NCBI GenBank assembly: GCA_900551895.1
Contig: URXX01000011.1
Coordinates: 1-56,630, forward strand
Direction: 5' to 3'
DNA from: an uncultured Lachnospiraceae bacterium
Lineage (GTDB): Bacteria > Bacillota > Clostridia > Lachnospirales > Lachnospiraceae
DNA: 56,630 bases
The notes under the pieces: model-generated
The model's database searches: none
Seen by the model: only the letters and a program-made list of their open reading frames with translations
What the model was told of the DNA's origin: nothing
Translations under genes and position numbers: made by a program
In this document: one piece after another, positions 16,394 to 25,738 of the stretch
How positions within the stretch are numbered: position 1 is the stretch's first letter
Layout: each line of letters opens with the position of its first letter

Positions 16394-18874
16394 TTATTCT
16401 ACAGTTTCCTCCTGATTTTCTTCCAACTCAGAAGAAGTTTCTCTTACTTTTGCAATGCTTGCAACTTTTTCATTTTCGTGTAAATTAATCAGTTTTACCC
16501 CCGATGTAATACGTCCCAAAACAGAAATACTGTTACATTCCATACGGATAATAATACCTTCTGTGTTGATAATCATCACTTCATTGTCTTCACTGACTGC
16601 CTTAACACCGACTACGTTTCCTGTTTTTTCTGTAATCTTATAGCATTTTACACCTTTACCGCCACGGTTTTGACTTGTAAATTCGTCCATCTCTGTACGT
16701 TTTCCCATACCTTTTTCAGATACGATTAACAGATGCTCTCCCTGTGTGTTTAACTGCATTCCGACAACTTCATCTCTGTCGCCGAGATTCATTCCTCGAA
16801 CACCCATAGACGTTCTTCCTGTTGAACGAACGTCCTTTTCGCTGAAACGGATACACTGACCGTATTTTGTCACTAAAATAATATCTTTTTCATTATCCGT
16901 CGCTTTTACTTCGATTAGTTCGTCCTCTTCACGAAGCGTAATAGCCGCAAGTCCTGTTTTTCTTACGTTAGCGTAATCTGTAATAGGAGTCTTTTTCACA
17001 AGACCTTTCTTTGTTGCCATAAACAGATATTCACCCTGCACATATTCTTTGATTGGAATAATGGCAGTAATTTTTTCTTCCGGCATTAACTGAAGTAAGT
17101 TAATAATTGCCGTTCCCCTTGCCGTTCTGCTTGCCTCCGGTATTTCATATGCTTTCAGTCGATACACACGTCCGGTATTCGTAAAGAACATTACATAATG
17201 GTGAGTACTTGTCATAAACAGATCCTCAATGTAATCTTCCTCAAGTGTCTGCATTCCCTTTATACCTTTACCGCCTCTGTTTTGGCTCTTAAATGTATCT
17301 ACCGTCATACGTTTAATATACCCGAGTTTTGTCATGGTTATCACAACATTTTCTCTCGGAATTAAGTCCTCCATAGAAATGTCATATTCATCAAATCCGA
17401 TTGCCGTTCTTCTCTCATCGCCGTATTTATCACGGATAACGATAATCTCTTCTTTGATAACGCCCAACAATAACTTTCTGTCTGCGAGAATTGCTTTCAA
17501 CTCTCCGATGCGTTTCATCAGTTCCGCATACTCTGTTTCCAATTTTTCTCTTTCCAGACCTGTTAATGCACGCAATCTCATATCAACGATCGCCTGCGCC
17601 TGCACTTCTGTCAAATCAAATGCTGCAATCAAACCTTCTTTGGCAATCTGTGTTGTCTTAGAACCTCTGATAATTCTGATAACCTCGTCAATGTTATCAA
17701 GGGCAATCAATAATCCCTGTAAAATATGGGCGCGTTCTTCCGCTTTATTTAACTCATATTTTGTTCTTCTTGTCACAACCTCTTCCTGATGTTTCAGGTA
17801 ATGATTTAACATTTCAAGAAGATTCATTACTCTTGGCTCATTGTTTACTAACGCAAGCATGATTACACCGAAAGTATCCTGCATCTGTGTATGTTTATAT
17901 AACTGGTTTAAAATAACATTTGCATTTGCGTCACGGCGAAGTTCAATACAAATACGCATTCCTTCGCGGTTTGACTGATCGCTTAAGTCTGTAATACCGT
18001 CAATTTTTTTATCTCGCACTAATTCCGCAATTTTCTCAATCAATCTTGCTTTATTTACCATGTACGGAAGTTCCGTTACAACGATACGGCTTTTTCCGTT
18101 TTGCATCGGCTCAATATCCGTCACTGCACGAACACGGATTTTACCGCGTCCCGTACGGTACGCTTCCTCAATTCCTCTTGTGCCTAAAATCGTTGCGCCT
18201 GTCGGAAAATCAGGACCTTTCACAATCTGTAAAATATCCTCGATTGTTGTTTCTCCCGTTTCTTCAATCTGATCGTCAATAATTTTTACAACCGCATTAA
18301 TCACTTCTTTCAAATTGTGCGGTGGGATATTTGTCGCCATACCGACAGCGATACCCGATGTTCCGTTTACAAGAAGATTCGGAAATCTTGCCGGAAGTAC
18401 GGCAGGTTCTTTTTCCGTTTCGTCAAAGTTCGGAACAAAATCAACTGTGTCTTTGTTAATATCCGCTGTCAGTTCCATAGAAATTTTGCTTAAACGTGCC
18501 TCGGTGTAACGCATTGCCGCCGCCCCGTCACCGTCCACAGAACCAAAGTTTCCGTGTCCGTCTACAAGAGGGTATCTTGTGGACCACTCCTGTGCCATAT
18601 TTACCAGCGCGCCGTAAATTGAACTGTCGCCGTGAGGGTGATATTTACCCATTGTATCACCGACAATACGGGCACATTTACGGTGTGGTTTATCCGGTCC
18701 GTTGTTCAATTCTATCATCGAATACAAAATTCTTCTCTGTACAGGCTTTAATCCGTCTCTGACGTCAGGCAATGCACGGGAAGCGATAACACTCATGGCA
18801 TAGTCGATATAGGAACTTTCCATTGTCTTTTTCAGGTCAACATCATGAACTTTATCAAAAATATTATCTTCCAT
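16394..18874 (-). CDS. gyrA: DNA gyrase subunit A
   Basis: 826 aa, complete. The catalytic tyrosine is Y123 in AAAMRYTEARL. The N-terminal winged-helix/tower domain runs to about residue 500, followed by the beta-pinwheel with the GyrA box QNRGGKG. The quinolone-resistance region reads HGDSSIYGAL: the position of E. coli S83 is Ser (S84 here), while the position of E. coli D87 is Gly (G88). It cuts and rejoins DNA in the A2B2 gyrase. It starts 23 nt after gyrB and ends at a hairpin. The C-terminus is acidic (EENQEETVE), as is usual. Confidence 0.98.
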   Translation of the reverse strand: MEDNIFDKVHDVDLKKTMESSYIDYAMSVIASRALPDVRDGLKPVQRRILYSMIELNNGPDKPHRKCARIVGDTMGKYHPHGDSSIYGALVNMAQEWSTRYPLVDGHGNFGSVDGDGAAAMRYTEARLSKISMELTADINKDTVDFVPNFDETEKEPAVLPARFPNLLVNGTSGIAVGMATNIPPHNLKEVINAVVKIIDDQIEETGETTIEDILQIVKGPDFPTGATILGTRGIEEAYRTGRGKIRVRAVTDIEPMQNGKSRIVVTELPYMVNKARLIEKIAELVRDKKIDGITDLSDQSNREGMRICIELRRDANANVILNQLYKHTQMQDTFGVIMLALVNNEPRVMNLLEMLNHYLKHQEEVVTRRTKYELNKAEERAHILQGLLIALDNIDEVIRIIRGSKTTQIAKEGLIAAFDLTEVQAQAIVDMRLRALTGLEREKLETEYAELMKRIGELKAILADRKLLLGVIKEEIIVIRDKYGDERRTAIGFDEYDISMEDLIPRENVVITMTKLGYIKRMTVDTFKSQNRGGKGIKGMQTLEEDYIEDLFMTSTHHYVMFFTNTGRVYRLKAYEIPEASRTARGTAIINLLQLMPEEKITAIIPIKEYVQGEYLFMATKKGLVKKTPITDYANVRKTGLAAITLREEDELIEVKATDNEKDIILVTKYGQCIRFSEKDVRSTGRTSMGVRGMNLGDRDEVVGMQLNTQGEHLLIVSEKGMGKRTEMDEFTSQNRGGKGVKCYKITEKTGNVVGVKAVSEDNEVMIINTEGIIIRMECNSISVLGRITSGVKLINLHENEKVASIAKVRETSSELEENQEETVE

Positions 18875-18897
18875 TTTTCTTTCTCCTTCTCGTTATT

Positions 18898-20814
18898 CTA
18901 GACGTCTAAGTTCTGGACATATTTTGCATTTTCCTCAATAAATTCTCGTCTTGGCTCTACTTTATCGCCCATAAGCGTTGTAAAGGTCAAATCAAGTTCC
19001 GAAGAAGTTTCCTCGTCCATTGTCACACGGAGCAATACTCTGTGTTCAGGCGACATTGTTGTTTCCCATAACTGCTCTGCGTCCATTTCTCCAAGACCTT
19101 TATATCTCTGGATTTTATTATTTCCGTCTCTTCCCACTTCCGCAAGAATTTGATTTAACTCTTCATCGCTGTATGCGTACCATACTTTCTTGTTTTTCTC
19201 CAGTTTGTAAAGAGGCGGCTGTGCAAGATAAACGTATCCCTCTTTGATTAAATCCGGCATAAAACGATATAAGAACGTCAACAATAATGTACTGATATGA
19301 GCGCCGTCCACATCGGCATCGGTCATGATAATGATTTTGTGATAACGCAATTTTGAAATATCAAAATCATCATGGATTCCCGTACCAAAGGCAGTAATCA
19401 TCGCTTTGATTTCCGCATTGGCATAAATTTTATCTAATCTTGCTTTCTCCACATTCAAAATTTTTCCTCGAAGCGGAAGAATTGCCTGTGTCGCTCTGTC
19501 TCTCGCCGTCTTTGCCGAACCGCCGGCAGAGTCACCCTCGACGATGTAAATTTCACAGTTTGCCGGATCTTTATCTGAGCAGTCCGCAAGTTTTCCCGGA
19601 AGTGACATTGTCTCCAATGCAGATTTTCTTCTCGTCAAATCTCTCGCTTTTCTTGCCGCTTCCCTTGCACGCTGTGCCATAACGGATTTTTCTACCGTCA
19701 TTTTTGCAACATTCGGGTTCTGCTCAAGGAAAATCTGTAACTGTGTGCTGACAATATTATCAACTGCACCTCTCGCCTCACTGTTACCTAACTTTTGTTT
19801 TGTCTGCCCCTCAAACTGAGGATCTCCGATTTTCACGCTGACAATGGCAGTAAGCCCCTCTCTTATATCTTCTCCCGAAAGATTAGGCTCGCTGTCCTTT
19901 AACAGTCTGTTCTTTCTTGCATAGTCGTTAAATGTTTTTGTAAGGGCATTTCTAAATCCGACAATATGTGTTCCGCCCTCCGGAGTTGTAATGTTATTTA
20001 CAAAACCGTAAGTGTTGTCACTGTAAGAGTCGTTATGCTGCATGGCAACTTCAACCGCCACACCGTCTTTTTCTCCCTCACAGTAAATAATCTGCTCATA
20101 TAACGGTGTTTTACTTTTGTTTAAGTATGTTACAAACTCCTTAATTCCGCCTTCATAGTGAAATGTTTTCTCAACACGCTCTTCAGGACGTTCATCTGCA
20201 AGAACAATTTTTAAATTTCTTGTTAAGAATGCCATTTCTCTGAAGCGCTGCTTCAATGTATCGTAATCGAAAACTGTTTCCTCGAAAATTTCTTTATCCG
20301 GTAAAAATGTTACTTTCGTTCCTGTCTTTTCTAAGTCACAATCACCTATAACTTCCAGTTTGTGCATGACATGACCTCTCTCGTAACGCTGTTTGTAGAT
20401 TTTTCCGTCCTTGTAAATTTCTACTTCAAGCCATTCTGAAAGTGCGTTTACAACCGACGCACCTACACCGTGAAGTCCTCCGGATACTTTGTATCCGCCT
20501 CCACCGAATTTACCGCCTGCATGAAGGACCGTAAACACGACTTCAACTGCCGGAAGTCCCGCTTTGTGATTAATTCCCACAGGGATACCACGCCCATTAT
20601 CAATAACCGTAATGGAATTATCTTTGTTAATTGATACATAAATTGTATCACAATACCCTGCAAGAGCCTCATCAACCGCATTGTCTACAATTTCGTACAC
20701 CAGATGGTGAAGTCCTCTTACCGATGTACTTCCAATGTACATTCCCGGTCTTTTTCTTACCGCTTCCAATCCTTCCAGTATTTGAATCTGATCTGCACCA
20801 TATTCTGTACTCAT
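18898..20814 (-). CDS. gyrB: DNA gyrase subunit B
   Basis: 638 aa, complete. GHKL ATPase with EIVDNAVDEAL and the glycine-rich GGLHGVGASVVNALS, transducer domain, then TOPRIM with EGDSAGGSA and DADVDGAHI, and the C-terminal QRYKGLGEMDAEQLWETT segment. It supplies ATP hydrolysis for negative supercoiling. It is located 10 nt after recF, in the conserved dnaA-dnaN-recF-gyrB-gyrA block transcribed away from oriC. The start is supported by TAGGAGG upstream. Confidence 0.98.
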   Translation of the reverse strand: MSTEYGADQIQILEGLEAVRKRPGMYIGSTSVRGLHHLVYEIVDNAVDEALAGYCDTIYVSINKDNSITVIDNGRGIPVGINHKAGLPAVEVVFTVLHAGGKFGGGGYKVSGGLHGVGASVVNALSEWLEVEIYKDGKIYKQRYERGHVMHKLEVIGDCDLEKTGTKVTFLPDKEIFEETVFDYDTLKQRFREMAFLTRNLKIVLADERPEERVEKTFHYEGGIKEFVTYLNKSKTPLYEQIIYCEGEKDGVAVEVAMQHNDSYSDNTYGFVNNITTPEGGTHIVGFRNALTKTFNDYARKNRLLKDSEPNLSGEDIREGLTAIVSVKIGDPQFEGQTKQKLGNSEARGAVDNIVSTQLQIFLEQNPNVAKMTVEKSVMAQRAREAARKARDLTRRKSALETMSLPGKLADCSDKDPANCEIYIVEGDSAGGSAKTARDRATQAILPLRGKILNVEKARLDKIYANAEIKAMITAFGTGIHDDFDISKLRYHKIIIMTDADVDGAHISTLLLTFLYRFMPDLIKEGYVYLAQPPLYKLEKNKKVWYAYSDEELNQILAEVGRDGNNKIQRYKGLGEMDAEQLWETTMSPEHRVLLRVTMDEETSSELDLTFTTLMGDKVEPRREFIEENAKYVQNLDV

Positions 20815-20824
20815 ATAAATCCTC

Positions 20825-21910
20825 CTAATTTTCTTTCTTTACCTGTCCGCTATTAACATAAAATACTTTATTTATCAAAAAGCGTCTGTTGACAAATTCA
20901 TCTACACCCGTACAGGTGACGATTGTCTGTATATTGCTTATACTGTCCAATAAATAATTCTGCCTATTTTTATCTAACTCCGACAATACATCGTCAAGCA
21001 GCAAAATAGGAGTATCGTGAATTAACCGTTTTACCAATTCTATTTCCGAAAGTTTTAAAGACAATGCCGCCGTCCGCTGCTGTCCCTGTGAACCGAATTT
21101 TCTAATGTCCAAATCGCCTGTCTTAAAACATATATCATCCCGATGCGGCCCGACAGACGTACTCTTCAGCCGAATATCCCTCTCTCTGTTTTTCTGAATT
21201 GCTTCAGAAAGGTCCGCATCCCCAATGCTTTTCTCATAAAACAAATTTAATTTTTCTTTACCGCCGGTTAATTTTCCATGCACCTCCTCAATAATTTCAT
21301 TGATTTGTGCAATAAATTTTTCCCGTCTTTGCATAACCCTGTTTCCGTAATGCGTCATCTGCATATCCCACACGTCTAAAGTAGCAAGCAAATCATCTCT
21401 GCCGTAAATATCTTTCAGCAATTTATTTCTCTGATTGATGATACGATTGTAGTTCGCCAAATCATTTAGATATACTTTATCCAGTTGGGAAAGTTCCATG
21501 TCAATAAATCTTCGCCTCTCCGAAGGACCGTTTTTAATAATATTCAAATCCTCCGGCGAAAAAAACACAAGATGAATAACGCCGAACAGTTCACTCGCCT
21601 TGCGAATGGGCATTTTATTGATAGCAATTCCTTTCGGACTGTTTTTCTTTAAGTGAATGTCAATTTTAAATTCCATTCCTTTTTTTTCAATTACCGTCTC
21701 AATATGGGACTCATCCTGCCCGAATTGTATCATATCCCTGTCTTTCGTTCCTCTGTGGGACTTTGTTGTTCCGGACAAATAGATTGCCTCTAAAATATTT
21801 GTCTTTCCCTGTGCATTATCTCCATAGAGAATATTTGTTGCGTTATCGAAATCAAGGTTCAGCAAATCATAATTTCTAAAATTTTTAAGTTTCAAAGATT
21901 TAATAATCAT
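20825..21910 (-). CDS. recF: DNA replication and repair protein RecF
   Basis: 361 aa. SMC-like ATPase with Walker A GDNAQGKTN (about 30-38), signature SQGQQRTAAL and Walker B ILLLDDVLSELD. It loads RecA at gapped DNA with RecO and RecR. The ATG overlaps the stop of the S4 gene (ATGA), so the two are coupled, and gyrB follows after 10 nt. Confidence 0.97.
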   Translation of the reverse strand: MIIKSLKLKNFRNYDLLNLDFDNATNILYGDNAQGKTNILEAIYLSGTTKSHRGTKDRDMIQFGQDESHIETVIEKKGMEFKIDIHLKKNSPKGIAINKMPIRKASELFGVIHLVFFSPEDLNIIKNGPSERRRFIDMELSQLDKVYLNDLANYNRIINQRNKLLKDIYGRDDLLATLDVWDMQMTHYGNRVMQRREKFIAQINEIIEEVHGKLTGGKEKLNLFYEKSIGDADLSEAIQKNRERDIRLKSTSVGPHRDDICFKTGDLDIRKFGSQGQQRTAALSLKLSEIELVKRLIHDTPILLLDDVLSELDKNRQNYLLDSISNIQTIVTCTGVDEFVNRRFLINKVFYVNSGQVKKEN

Positions 21911-22116
21911 TTTTCTATCTGAATTTCTTCTCCGTCAAAAAAGACAACATCACCGTCATACAATTTTCTGCCTCTTCTCGTATCAACTTCACCGTTGACC
22001 TGAACAAGCCCATCCTGAATAACTTCCTTTGCCTCCACGCCGGACTCAACAAGTCCGGCTGCCTTTAACGCCTGCCCTAATTTAATAAATTCATCTCTTA
22101 ATTTTATTTTTTCCAT
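21907..22116 (-). CDS. yaaA: S4-domain RNA-binding protein (YaaA-like)
   Basis: 69 aa, a single S4 domain: KLGQALKAAGLVESG, then EVIQDGLVQVNGEVDTRRGRKL, which is the standard RNA-binding loop. Small S4 proteins between dnaN and recF are conserved across Firmicutes, where a role in ribosome or RNA handling is assumed rather than shown. It starts 2 nt after dnaN and overlaps recF by 4 nt. Confidence 0.92.
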   Translation of the reverse strand: MEKIKLRDEFIKLGQALKAAGLVESGVEAKEVIQDGLVQVNGEVDTRRGRKLYDGDVVFFDGEEIQIEK

Positions 22117-22118
22117 CT

Positions 22119-23228
22119 CTACACCACCGCATTAAAATTTACCGGTAAAATCAGGTAAATGTAACTTTCTTTCTCATCTCTGATAAAACAAGGCGCTTTC
22201 GCATTTGTCAGATAAATGTTAATTTCTTCATCCTCAATAACACGAAGTGCATCCATTAAAAATTTAGGGTTAAATCCAATCAATAAATCTTTACCCTCTT
22301 TGGCAATAAGAATATCCTCGTTCATTGAACCGAGCTGCGACTGAATTTTTAACTCCATTGTATCATCGCCGATATTAATGATAATCGGTTTCTTATCTCC
22401 TTCTTTGACAAGAAGCATTGCTCTGTCGATACAGTTTAACAATTCTTTCTTGTTCACTCTTACTTTTGTTTCATAATCGCTTGAAAGCATTTGGTCGATT
22501 TTAAAGTATTCTCCTTCAATAAGTCGGGACACAACAACTGTCTGGTCAAATTCAAATACAATATGATTGTCCGTAAAATAAATGTTTGCTTTGCTTTCCA
22601 CTTCACCGGAGAGAATTTTGCTAATCTCAATCAAAGTCTTTCCGGGAACGATTACTTTTCTTGATGTATAATTATTCATTAATTCTACTTTTCTGATAGA
22701 AATTCTGTGTCCGTCCAGCGCGACCACTTTCAGAATATTCTCATTGATCTCGAACAATTCCCCTGTCATCAACTTATTGCTATCGTGATCGGAGATTGTA
22801 AAGATCGTCTGTCTTATAATCTCTTTCAAAGTAAACTGCGATAATTCTACAGGTTCTTCTCTCTCGATATAAGGCAGATAAGAAAATTCTTCTCCTGATT
22901 TTCCTGCAATATTAAATTTTGCTTTTTCACAAGTAATTAATGTTTGAAGATTTGGCTGTGTTTCAATAACAACTTCATTATCAGGTAATTTTCTAACAAT
23001 TTCAGAAAAGATTTTTGCATCGATGGCAATTAAACCTTTTTCGATAATATCTCCTTCAATAATTGTTTCGATTCCAAGTTCCATATCGTTTGCTGTTAAT
23101 TTAATAATATCTGTTGTTGCATCTATCAAAATACATTCAAGGATAGGCATTGTTGTTTTTGAAGGTACTGCTTTAGAAACAATGCTTACACCTTTAACTA
23201 AATTCGATTTTGTACAAATGATTTTCAT
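22119..23228 (-). CDS. dnaN: DNA polymerase III beta subunit (sliding clamp)
   Basis: 369 aa, complete, with three repeated clamp domains. The start MKIICTKSNLVKGVSIVSKAVPSK and the terminal LPVNF block are typical. It forms the ring that tethers the replicase to DNA. It lies 184 nt after dnaA on the same strand, with AAAGGAG 10 nt before the ATG. A DnaA box lies in the gap between the two genes. Confidence 0.98.
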   Translation of the reverse strand: MKIICTKSNLVKGVSIVSKAVPSKTTMPILECILIDATTDIIKLTANDMELGIETIIEGDIIEKGLIAIDAKIFSEIVRKLPDNEVVIETQPNLQTLITCEKAKFNIAGKSGEEFSYLPYIEREEPVELSQFTLKEIIRQTIFTISDHDSNKLMTGELFEINENILKVVALDGHRISIRKVELMNNYTSRKVIVPGKTLIEISKILSGEVESKANIYFTDNHIVFEFDQTVVVSRLIEGEYFKIDQMLSSDYETKVRVNKKELLNCIDRAMLLVKEGDKKPIIINIGDDTMELKIQSQLGSMNEDILIAKEGKDLLIGFNPKFLMDALRVIEDEEINIYLTNAKAPCFIRDEKESYIYLILPVNFNAVV

Positions 23229-23312
23229 GTGTTGTTAACTCCTTTCGTAATCCCCCTAGAGAGTAAATAATATAAAAGATATCCGCCTTATCCGTCGTAG
23301 GGGCTGGGGATA

Positions 23313-23321
23313 TGTGGATAA
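23313..23321 (-). promoter_or_regulatory. DnaA box between dnaA and dnaN
   Basis: TGTGGATAA (complement TTATCCACA) is a perfect consensus DnaA box in the 184-nt gap between dnaA and dnaN. A weaker GTTGGATAA lies near 23356. Many Firmicutes have such a dnaA-dnaN cluster as the second half of a bipartite origin; here it has only one perfect box. Confidence 0.75.
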
Positions 23322-23412
23322 CTCCCCTTAAACCTGTAAATAAAAGCATTCTAAGGTTGGATAAGTATGTTCATATCTGCTTTATAATGTGTGTAACCTT
23401 TAAGGATAACTT

Positions 23413-24783
23413 TTAAACCGGGTTTAACTTTTTCTTAATAATGTCAATTGTATTGTTAAGTGTCTCGTTTGTTTTCAACTCAGCCTTGATTTTATCCACA
23501 CCGTGGTTAATAGTGGAGTGGTCGCGGCCGCCAAGAATAATTCCAATAGATTTTAAAGGCGTATCTATCATTGTTCGGCAAAGATACATGGCAATCTGTC
23601 TTGGCATAACGATTTCTGAGTTACGTTTACCGCTTTTTAAGTCGGCAACAGACACATTAAAATGTTCCGCAACAACATCTATAATTAAATCAATAGTAAT
23701 AGTACGGTTTTCATTCGGAGAAATAATATCCTTTAAAGCCTCTGCGGCAAGAGGAATATCAATCTCTTTGGAAGAATTATAGTTCAGTTTATAAAGGGCA
23801 ATTAATTTATTTAAAGACCCTTCCAATTCTCGAATATTTGATTTAACGTTGTTGGCGATATATTCCACAACATCATCAGGAATATGATAAACATCTAAAT
23901 TATCCAGTTCGATTTTCTTCTGAAGAATAGCCATTCTTGTCTCATAATCCGGTGAGGAAATATCAGCAATAAGCCCCCATTCAAAACGGGTGCGAAGGCG
24001 TGCTTCCAGTGTTTCAAAGTCTTTCGGCGGTTTATCACTGGAAAGAATAATCTGTTTTCCTGATACATGAAGGTGGTTAAAAGTATGGAAAAATTCTTCC
24101 TGTGTACTCTCTTTACCTATAATAAATTGAACGTCATCAATTAAAAGCACGTCAATATTGCGGTATTTTTCCCTAAAAGAAGTCATTGTAGACTCGTTTC
24201 CGGTACGACCGCTTTTAATTGCTTCAATCAGTTCGTTTGTAAATGTTTCACTTGTAACATATAACACCTTTTTTGTCGGATCTTCCTCTAATATAAAGTG
24301 GGCGATTGAGTGCATAAGGTGGGTTTTTCCCAATCCTACACCCCCGTATAAAAAGAGAGGGTTGTACACTTCGCCGGGAGATTCGGCAACTGCCAAAGAT
24401 GCCGCATGGGCAAACTGGTTGTTGTTACCTACGACAAAAGTATCAAAGGTGTATTTGTGATTTAGGTTGGCTTGTTCAATAATGGTCTTAATTTTCTGAT
24501 TTTCTTCTTTTGTTTCGGTTTTTTTAATATCGTCTTCACAAATAAAAGTTACGTTATATTCCTCATCTGTTACTTCGGCGATACAAACACGCAAAGGAAG
24601 TTCGTATTTATGTTTTATGTGGTCGATACTTGCTTTTAACTCACATAGAAGAAAAACGGTATTGTCCTTTACTTCATGCACCTTTAAAGGTTTAATCCAT
24701 GTATTAAAAGACACATTTGAAAGCCCATATTCAATTCTTAATTTTTCAATAATTTCACTCCACTTTTCCTTGACGATATTCAT
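23413..24783 (-). CDS. dnaA: chromosomal replication initiator protein DnaA
   Basis: 456 aa. Domain I (1-90, WSEIIEKLRIEYGLSNVSFNTWI), linker, AAA+ domain with Walker A GGVGLGKTH and Walker B VLLIDDVQF, and DNA-binding domain IV with signature GRDHSTINHGVDKI. It binds the boxes in the adjacent intergenic regions, melts oriC and controls its own gene. AGGAG stands in front of the ATG. It is transcribed divergently from rpmH. Confidence 0.98.
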   Translation of the reverse strand: MNIVKEKWSEIIEKLRIEYGLSNVSFNTWIKPLKVHEVKDNTVFLLCELKASIDHIKHKYELPLRVCIAEVTDEEYNVTFICEDDIKKTETKEENQKIKTIIEQANLNHKYTFDTFVVGNNNQFAHAASLAVAESPGEVYNPLFLYGGVGLGKTHLMHSIAHFILEEDPTKKVLYVTSETFTNELIEAIKSGRTGNESTMTSFREKYRNIDVLLIDDVQFIIGKESTQEEFFHTFNHLHVSGKQIILSSDKPPKDFETLEARLRTRFEWGLIADISSPDYETRMAILQKKIELDNLDVYHIPDDVVEYIANNVKSNIRELEGSLNKLIALYKLNYNSSKEIDIPLAAEALKDIISPNENRTITIDLIIDVVAEHFNVSVADLKSGKRNSEIVMPRQIAMYLCRTMIDTPLKSIGIILGGRDHSTINHGVDKIKAELKTNETLNNTIDIIKKKLNPV

Positions 24784-25061
24784 ATTAACGACTCCTAATC
24801 TTGCATTTGTGCATAGTACACCTACTATACCTATACTATAATACAGTATATTTTACATCAAAATTGATTTTTAGGCAATGAAAAATCATGTGGATAACTT
24901 TATAAACATGGAAAAAGCCAGCAAAATAGGGGAAAACTGTCGAGCAAAAATCGAAAATGCACATAAAATTAACATTATATCCCCGAGATATCCACAAGTT
25001 ATCCACACGATGTGGATAATGTGGAGAAATGAAAAAAATAGTACAAAATTGTAGGTTTTGC
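24784..25061. other. oriC: chromosomal replication origin (oriC), dnaA-rpmH intergenic region
   Basis: This AT-rich non-coding stretch between divergent dnaA and rpmH holds three perfect DnaA boxes: TGTGGATAA at 24889-24897, TTATCCACA at 24999-25007 and TGTGGATAA at 25011-25019. Near-perfect boxes are ATATCCACA at 24988-24996 and TGTGGAGAA at 25020-25028. Four of the five are packed within 41 bp. Very AT-rich flanks could unwind. Gene orientation also switches here from mostly minus to mostly plus. The exact unwinding site is not assigned. Confidence 0.9.
24830..24850 (-). promoter_or_regulatory. TATACT/AGTATA palindrome on the dnaA side of oriC
   Basis: Read on the minus strand toward dnaA: TATACT-N7-AGTATAGG, ending 46 nt before the dnaA ATG. 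A matching element, TATACT-N9-AGTATAGG, lies on the plus strand before rpmH at 25116-25138. Each hexamer also resembles a -10 box, so this could be part of the dnaA promoter rather than a regulator site. Confidence 0.5.
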
Positions 25062-25090
25062 TTGACGAAAATGGGTTTTATAACTATAAT
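25062..25090 (+). promoter_or_regulatory. rpmH promoter
   Basis: -35 TTGACG (25062-25067), 17-nt spacer, consensus -10 TATAAT (25085-25090). The expected start is near 25097, giving a leader of about 67 nt before rpmH. It begins 34 bp after the last DnaA box, so DnaA binding could influence it. Confidence 0.75.
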
Positions 25091-25115
25091 TAAAAGCGAT
25101 GTCTTTAAAAAATAA

Positions 25116-25138
25116 TATACTTATATATATAGTATAGG
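25116..25138 (+). promoter_or_regulatory. TATACT/AGTATA palindrome on the rpmH side of oriC
   Basis: TATACT-N9-AGTATAGG, 25 nt before the rpmH ATG. It is nearly the same as the inverted copy on the dnaA side (24830-24850), including the trailing GG. It would fall in the rpmH leader if the promoter at 25062-25090 is used. Confidence 0.45.
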
Positions 25139-25163
25139 TTTGAGTTTAAGGAGGTGGATATCA

Positions 25164-25298
25164 ATGAAAATGACATTCCAACCAAAAAAGAGATCTAGAG
25201 CGAAAGTTCACGGATTCAGAGCAAGAATGAGCACAGCAGGTGGAAGAAAAGTTTTAGCTGCTAGAAGAGCAAAAGGAAGAAAGAAATTATCAGCGTAG
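25164..25298 (+). CDS. rpmH: 50S ribosomal protein L34
   Basis: 44 aa, starting MKMTFQPKKRSRAKVHGF and ending RRAKGRKKLSA: the complete, highly basic L34 sequence. AAGGAGGTGGATATCA precedes the ATG. It is the first gene of the rpmH-rnpA-yidD-yidC-jag-mnmE-mnmG-rsmG run that flanks oriC in Firmicutes. A weak hairpin follows before rnpA. Confidence 0.98.
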   Translation: MKMTFQPKKRSRAKVHGFRARMSTAGGRKVLAARRAKGRKKLSA

Positions 25299-25316
25299 GC
25301 CGCATATATGTGGCCT
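25297..25316 (+). terminator. attenuator hairpin between rpmH and rnpA
   Basis: AGGCCGCA (25297-25304) pairs with TGTGGCCT (25309-25316) with one G-T pair and a TATA loop; TTTTCTT follows. It starts at the rpmH stop codon. Partial termination here would give more L34 than RNase P protein, as expected for these two products. Confidence 0.65.
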
Positions 25317-25345
25317 TTTCTTCTATAAAAATTGGGAGATGAAAG

Positions 25346-25738
25346 ATGCAATTTTCCGAATCTTTAAAGAAAAACAGAGATTTTCAAATCGTATATAAGC
25401 GTGGCAAATCGTACGCAAATAAATATTTGGTTATGTATAAGAAGCCAAACGGCTTAAATAAAAACAGAATAGGAATTTCGGTAAGTAAAAAAGTAGGAAA
25501 CAGTGTAGTAAGGCACAGGCTGACTCGTTTGATTAGAGAAAGTTATCGACTACAAGAAAGTAAAATGCAATGTGGATATGATATAGTTGTGATTGCGAGG
25601 GCGTCAGCAAATGGAAGAACGTACAGAGAAATGGATAGTGCCCTAATCCACTTGGCAAAACTTCATCATATATATAATCTGATGGAAAAGAAAAATGGAG
25701 ATGGAATAAGTGAAGAAGTTACTTATAATGCTAATTAA
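25346..25738 (+). CDS. rnpA: ribonuclease P protein component
   Basis: 130 aa, standard length. It has the family core NRIGISVSKKVGNSVVRHRLTRLIRE, whose RNR-type basic helix contacts the RNase P RNA, and starts MQFSESLKKNRDFQIVY. It assists 5' maturation of tRNAs. Its last 29 bases overlap yidD, indicating coupled translation. Confidence 0.97.
   Translation: MQFSESLKKNRDFQIVYKRGKSYANKYLVMYKKPNGLNKNRIGISVSKKVGNSVVRHRLTRLIRESYRLQESKMQCGYDIVVIARASANGRTYREMDSALIHLAKLHHIYNLMEKKNGDGISEEVTYNAN

Noticed and set aside
23356..23365. Second DnaA box between dnaA and dnaN
   Set aside because: GTTGGATAA differs from consensus at two positions; only the box at 23313 is reported.
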